Source of the DNA: Aporrectodea caliginosa
Lineage: Eukaryota > Annelida > Clitellata > Crassiclitellata > Lumbricidae
Length of the DNA stretch: 64,000 bases
NCBI GenBank assembly: GCA_020284085.1
Contig: JACEVL010000150.1
Location: 1,333,116-1,397,115 of the forward strand
Direction: 5' to 3'
The notes under the pieces are model-generated. The model saw nothing but the letters and a program-made list of their open reading frames with translations. It ran no database searches and was not told where the DNA came from. Positions 62,630-64,000 of this stretch are shown here, one piece after another. The position numbers and the translations under genes were made by a program. Positions within the stretch are counted from its first letter, which is position 1, and the number at the start of each line of letters is the position of its first letter.

Positions 62630-63760
62630 TTTGACCTCTGCCTCTCTGGAAACTGTAAACTGGACCACTGGAACTTTTGATACACCGCCCGACTTGCGTC
62701 AGCGGTTGAGGCTGTCTCAGTGTGTCACTGCGTATGGATCAGCGCTCGAAGCAGCGTGTATCTCTGTAATAAGAAACTATTCAAGCGCTTTGAATATACG
62801 AGCGCAGTAGCGCTAGAAATGGACAAGCGCTTAAGCAATGATCAGGGTTCGTCAACAAAGGCAGATGGCGGAGTCCAACGAATGATACGGCGTCTAGGAT
62901 TTATGAATTAAATACTCGTAAAATTAGCTATTAACAATATTCTGAGTTTTCTTCTGCAGCTGAAATGGCGCAGCTTGGTCGTATGTCGGCGGCGGAGTTT
63001 GTGTTGCGTCAGTTGCAAACGCAGAGACAGAATTTTGCCAGCGTCTGCAGGTTAAGACACACGCCATTGCTGTTTTGATCGTGATCATATGATGATCGAG
63101 AGGTCCAGGAGCATACCAGTTAGCCTAATTGACTTTCAGTCACAGTGGTTGAGGTTCCATTACCCGTCAGAAGTTCACTTTCTGTTTCATACGCCCTCAG
63201 ATGAACTTGGGCTGTTTTTGAGGAGGTCATGCGATAGATGTGGGCTATGCTTAAATTGGGAATTGTTAATAGTGTAATTAAATTGCTATTGCAATTTTAA
63301 TAATTACAACATTATTCAGTGCAGAATTACGGTTTGTAGACTAGAATAGTTTAATAGAACAGCAATTTAGAAATAATGGCCAAACGTTCAAACGTCTGTC
63401 CAGGGTTCAGATTTCAGCATTGCTATGACTTTATTTAAACAAACAATTCATTTTGAATTTTCTATTCAGGTAAAGGTCGGTAATTGCTTTCTTAATGACA
63501 ACACATAAAATACTGCTAACCTGATCATCACGACGCCATTAGTGCTAAACTTCTTCCATTGAACTAGACTGATTATAATACATACTCCCCTCGAATATGG
63601 GTGTCATTAGACCCCTAAAGCGCAAGTTTACCAGATTGTCTTCATAAAATACTGCTGTTGTCATGTTTGCTCTTCAGTGTAGAGTTCAATAGAGTCAGTA
63701 GAGATACTGTATTACCTTTGGAATTCATTGCAAAATGAGCAGGCTCAATGTCATACGGTC
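62630..63760. other. Mostly unannotated sequence with one possible exon
   Basis: No repeat recognised. 62640-63060 is less AT-rich than its surroundings and could be the 5' part of a + strand gene that continues outside the window. Confidence 0.3.
62965..63050 (+). CDS. Possible first coding exon of a gene extending beyond the window
   Basis: Preceded by CTTCTGCAG (acceptor-like), it reads MAQLGRMSAAEFVLRQLQTQ and RQNFASVC to CTGCAG then GTTAAG (weak donor). Balanced amino acids and a purine at -3 of the ATG favour coding. No continuation exon was found to 64000. Product unknown. Confidence 0.25.
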
Positions 63761-63769
63761 GCTATACAA

Positions 63770-64000
63770 TACAATACAACTTGCATTTATAACGCTCCTT
63801 AATAAAACAAAGTTTTACTCAAAGGATGTGTTACAATTTAGTTACTATCATAGTACTTAGAGAACAGATGAGTTTTAAGTTTAGATTTAAAAATATTAAT
63901 TGAGGATGATCTTCGTATTAGTTCTGGTAAAGAGTTCCATTCAGCTGGACTACTTCTAACATTTTGTTTCCAAATTGTAGATTTGTTCTTTTGATTACAA
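63770..64000 (-). mobile_element. LINE 3' end, runs off the window
   Basis: The - strand encodes SSPAEWNSLPELIRRSSSIN and IFKSKLKTHLFSKYY then stop. Tail GGAGCGTTATAAATGCAAG and (ATACA)n at 63765-63795. The frame is open to the window edge, so this copy may be long and recent. Confidence 0.8.

Overview
This window is nuclear DNA from an invertebrate animal. The evidence is multi-exon genes with GT-AG introns, long introns full of microsatellites, many non-LTR retrotransposon (LINE) relics, tRNA-derived SINEs and several cut-and-paste DNA transposons. The protein content (extracellular VWA/EGF modules and a CUL1 very close to vertebrate CUL1) fits a bilaterian. The phylum cannot be fixed from sequence alone; a marine deuterostome such as an echinoderm or hemichordate is a guess.

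Two genes can be reconstructed exon by exon, and they point tail to tail. The first, on the + strand (8790-28166, 13 coding exons), encodes a secreted protein of about 2815 residues: signal peptide, VWA1, VWA2, a giant Ser/Thr/Pro/Gly mucin-like tandem repeat (about 1500 residues), VWA3, EGF1, VWA4, EGF2, VWA5, EGF3, VWA6. All introns between modules are phase 1. Two small frame breaks lie inside the repeat exon. The second, on the - strand (52131 down to 34975, 18 coding exons), is a complete CUL1, the scaffold of SCF ubiquitin ligases. It has 788 codons, and its neddylation lysine is at residue 732.

Layout: 1-8.4 kb holds no host gene but has SINE and LINE pieces, a 926-bp inverted-repeat element and a very long TATG microsatellite. 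8.4-28.2 kb is the VWA gene, with a LINE in intron 1 and CTTACC-type arrays in several introns. 28.2-35 kb is the shared 3' side of both genes. 35-52.1 kb is CUL1, whose introns hold piggyBac-like elements, an uncharacterised 2.1-kb DNA transposon, LINE tails and minisatellites. 52.1-57.9 kb is upstream of CUL1. 57.9-62.6 kb is a cluster of three DNA transposons: an unclassified 2.9-kb element with its own spliced ORF, a deleted pogo-like element, and a 418-bp hAT-like element. 62.6-64 kb holds one possible exon and a LINE end that runs off the window.

The least expected signals are a minisatellite in CUL1 intron 2 made of copies of its own 5' splice site, the unclassified transposons at 57940-60803 and 41849-43939, a 63-bp TTAA-flanked MITE present twice, and the octamer TAGGCCTA, which is strongly enriched but absent from the whole CUL1 region. 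All exon calls come from reading frames, splice consensus and family knowledge; no alignment or database search was run.
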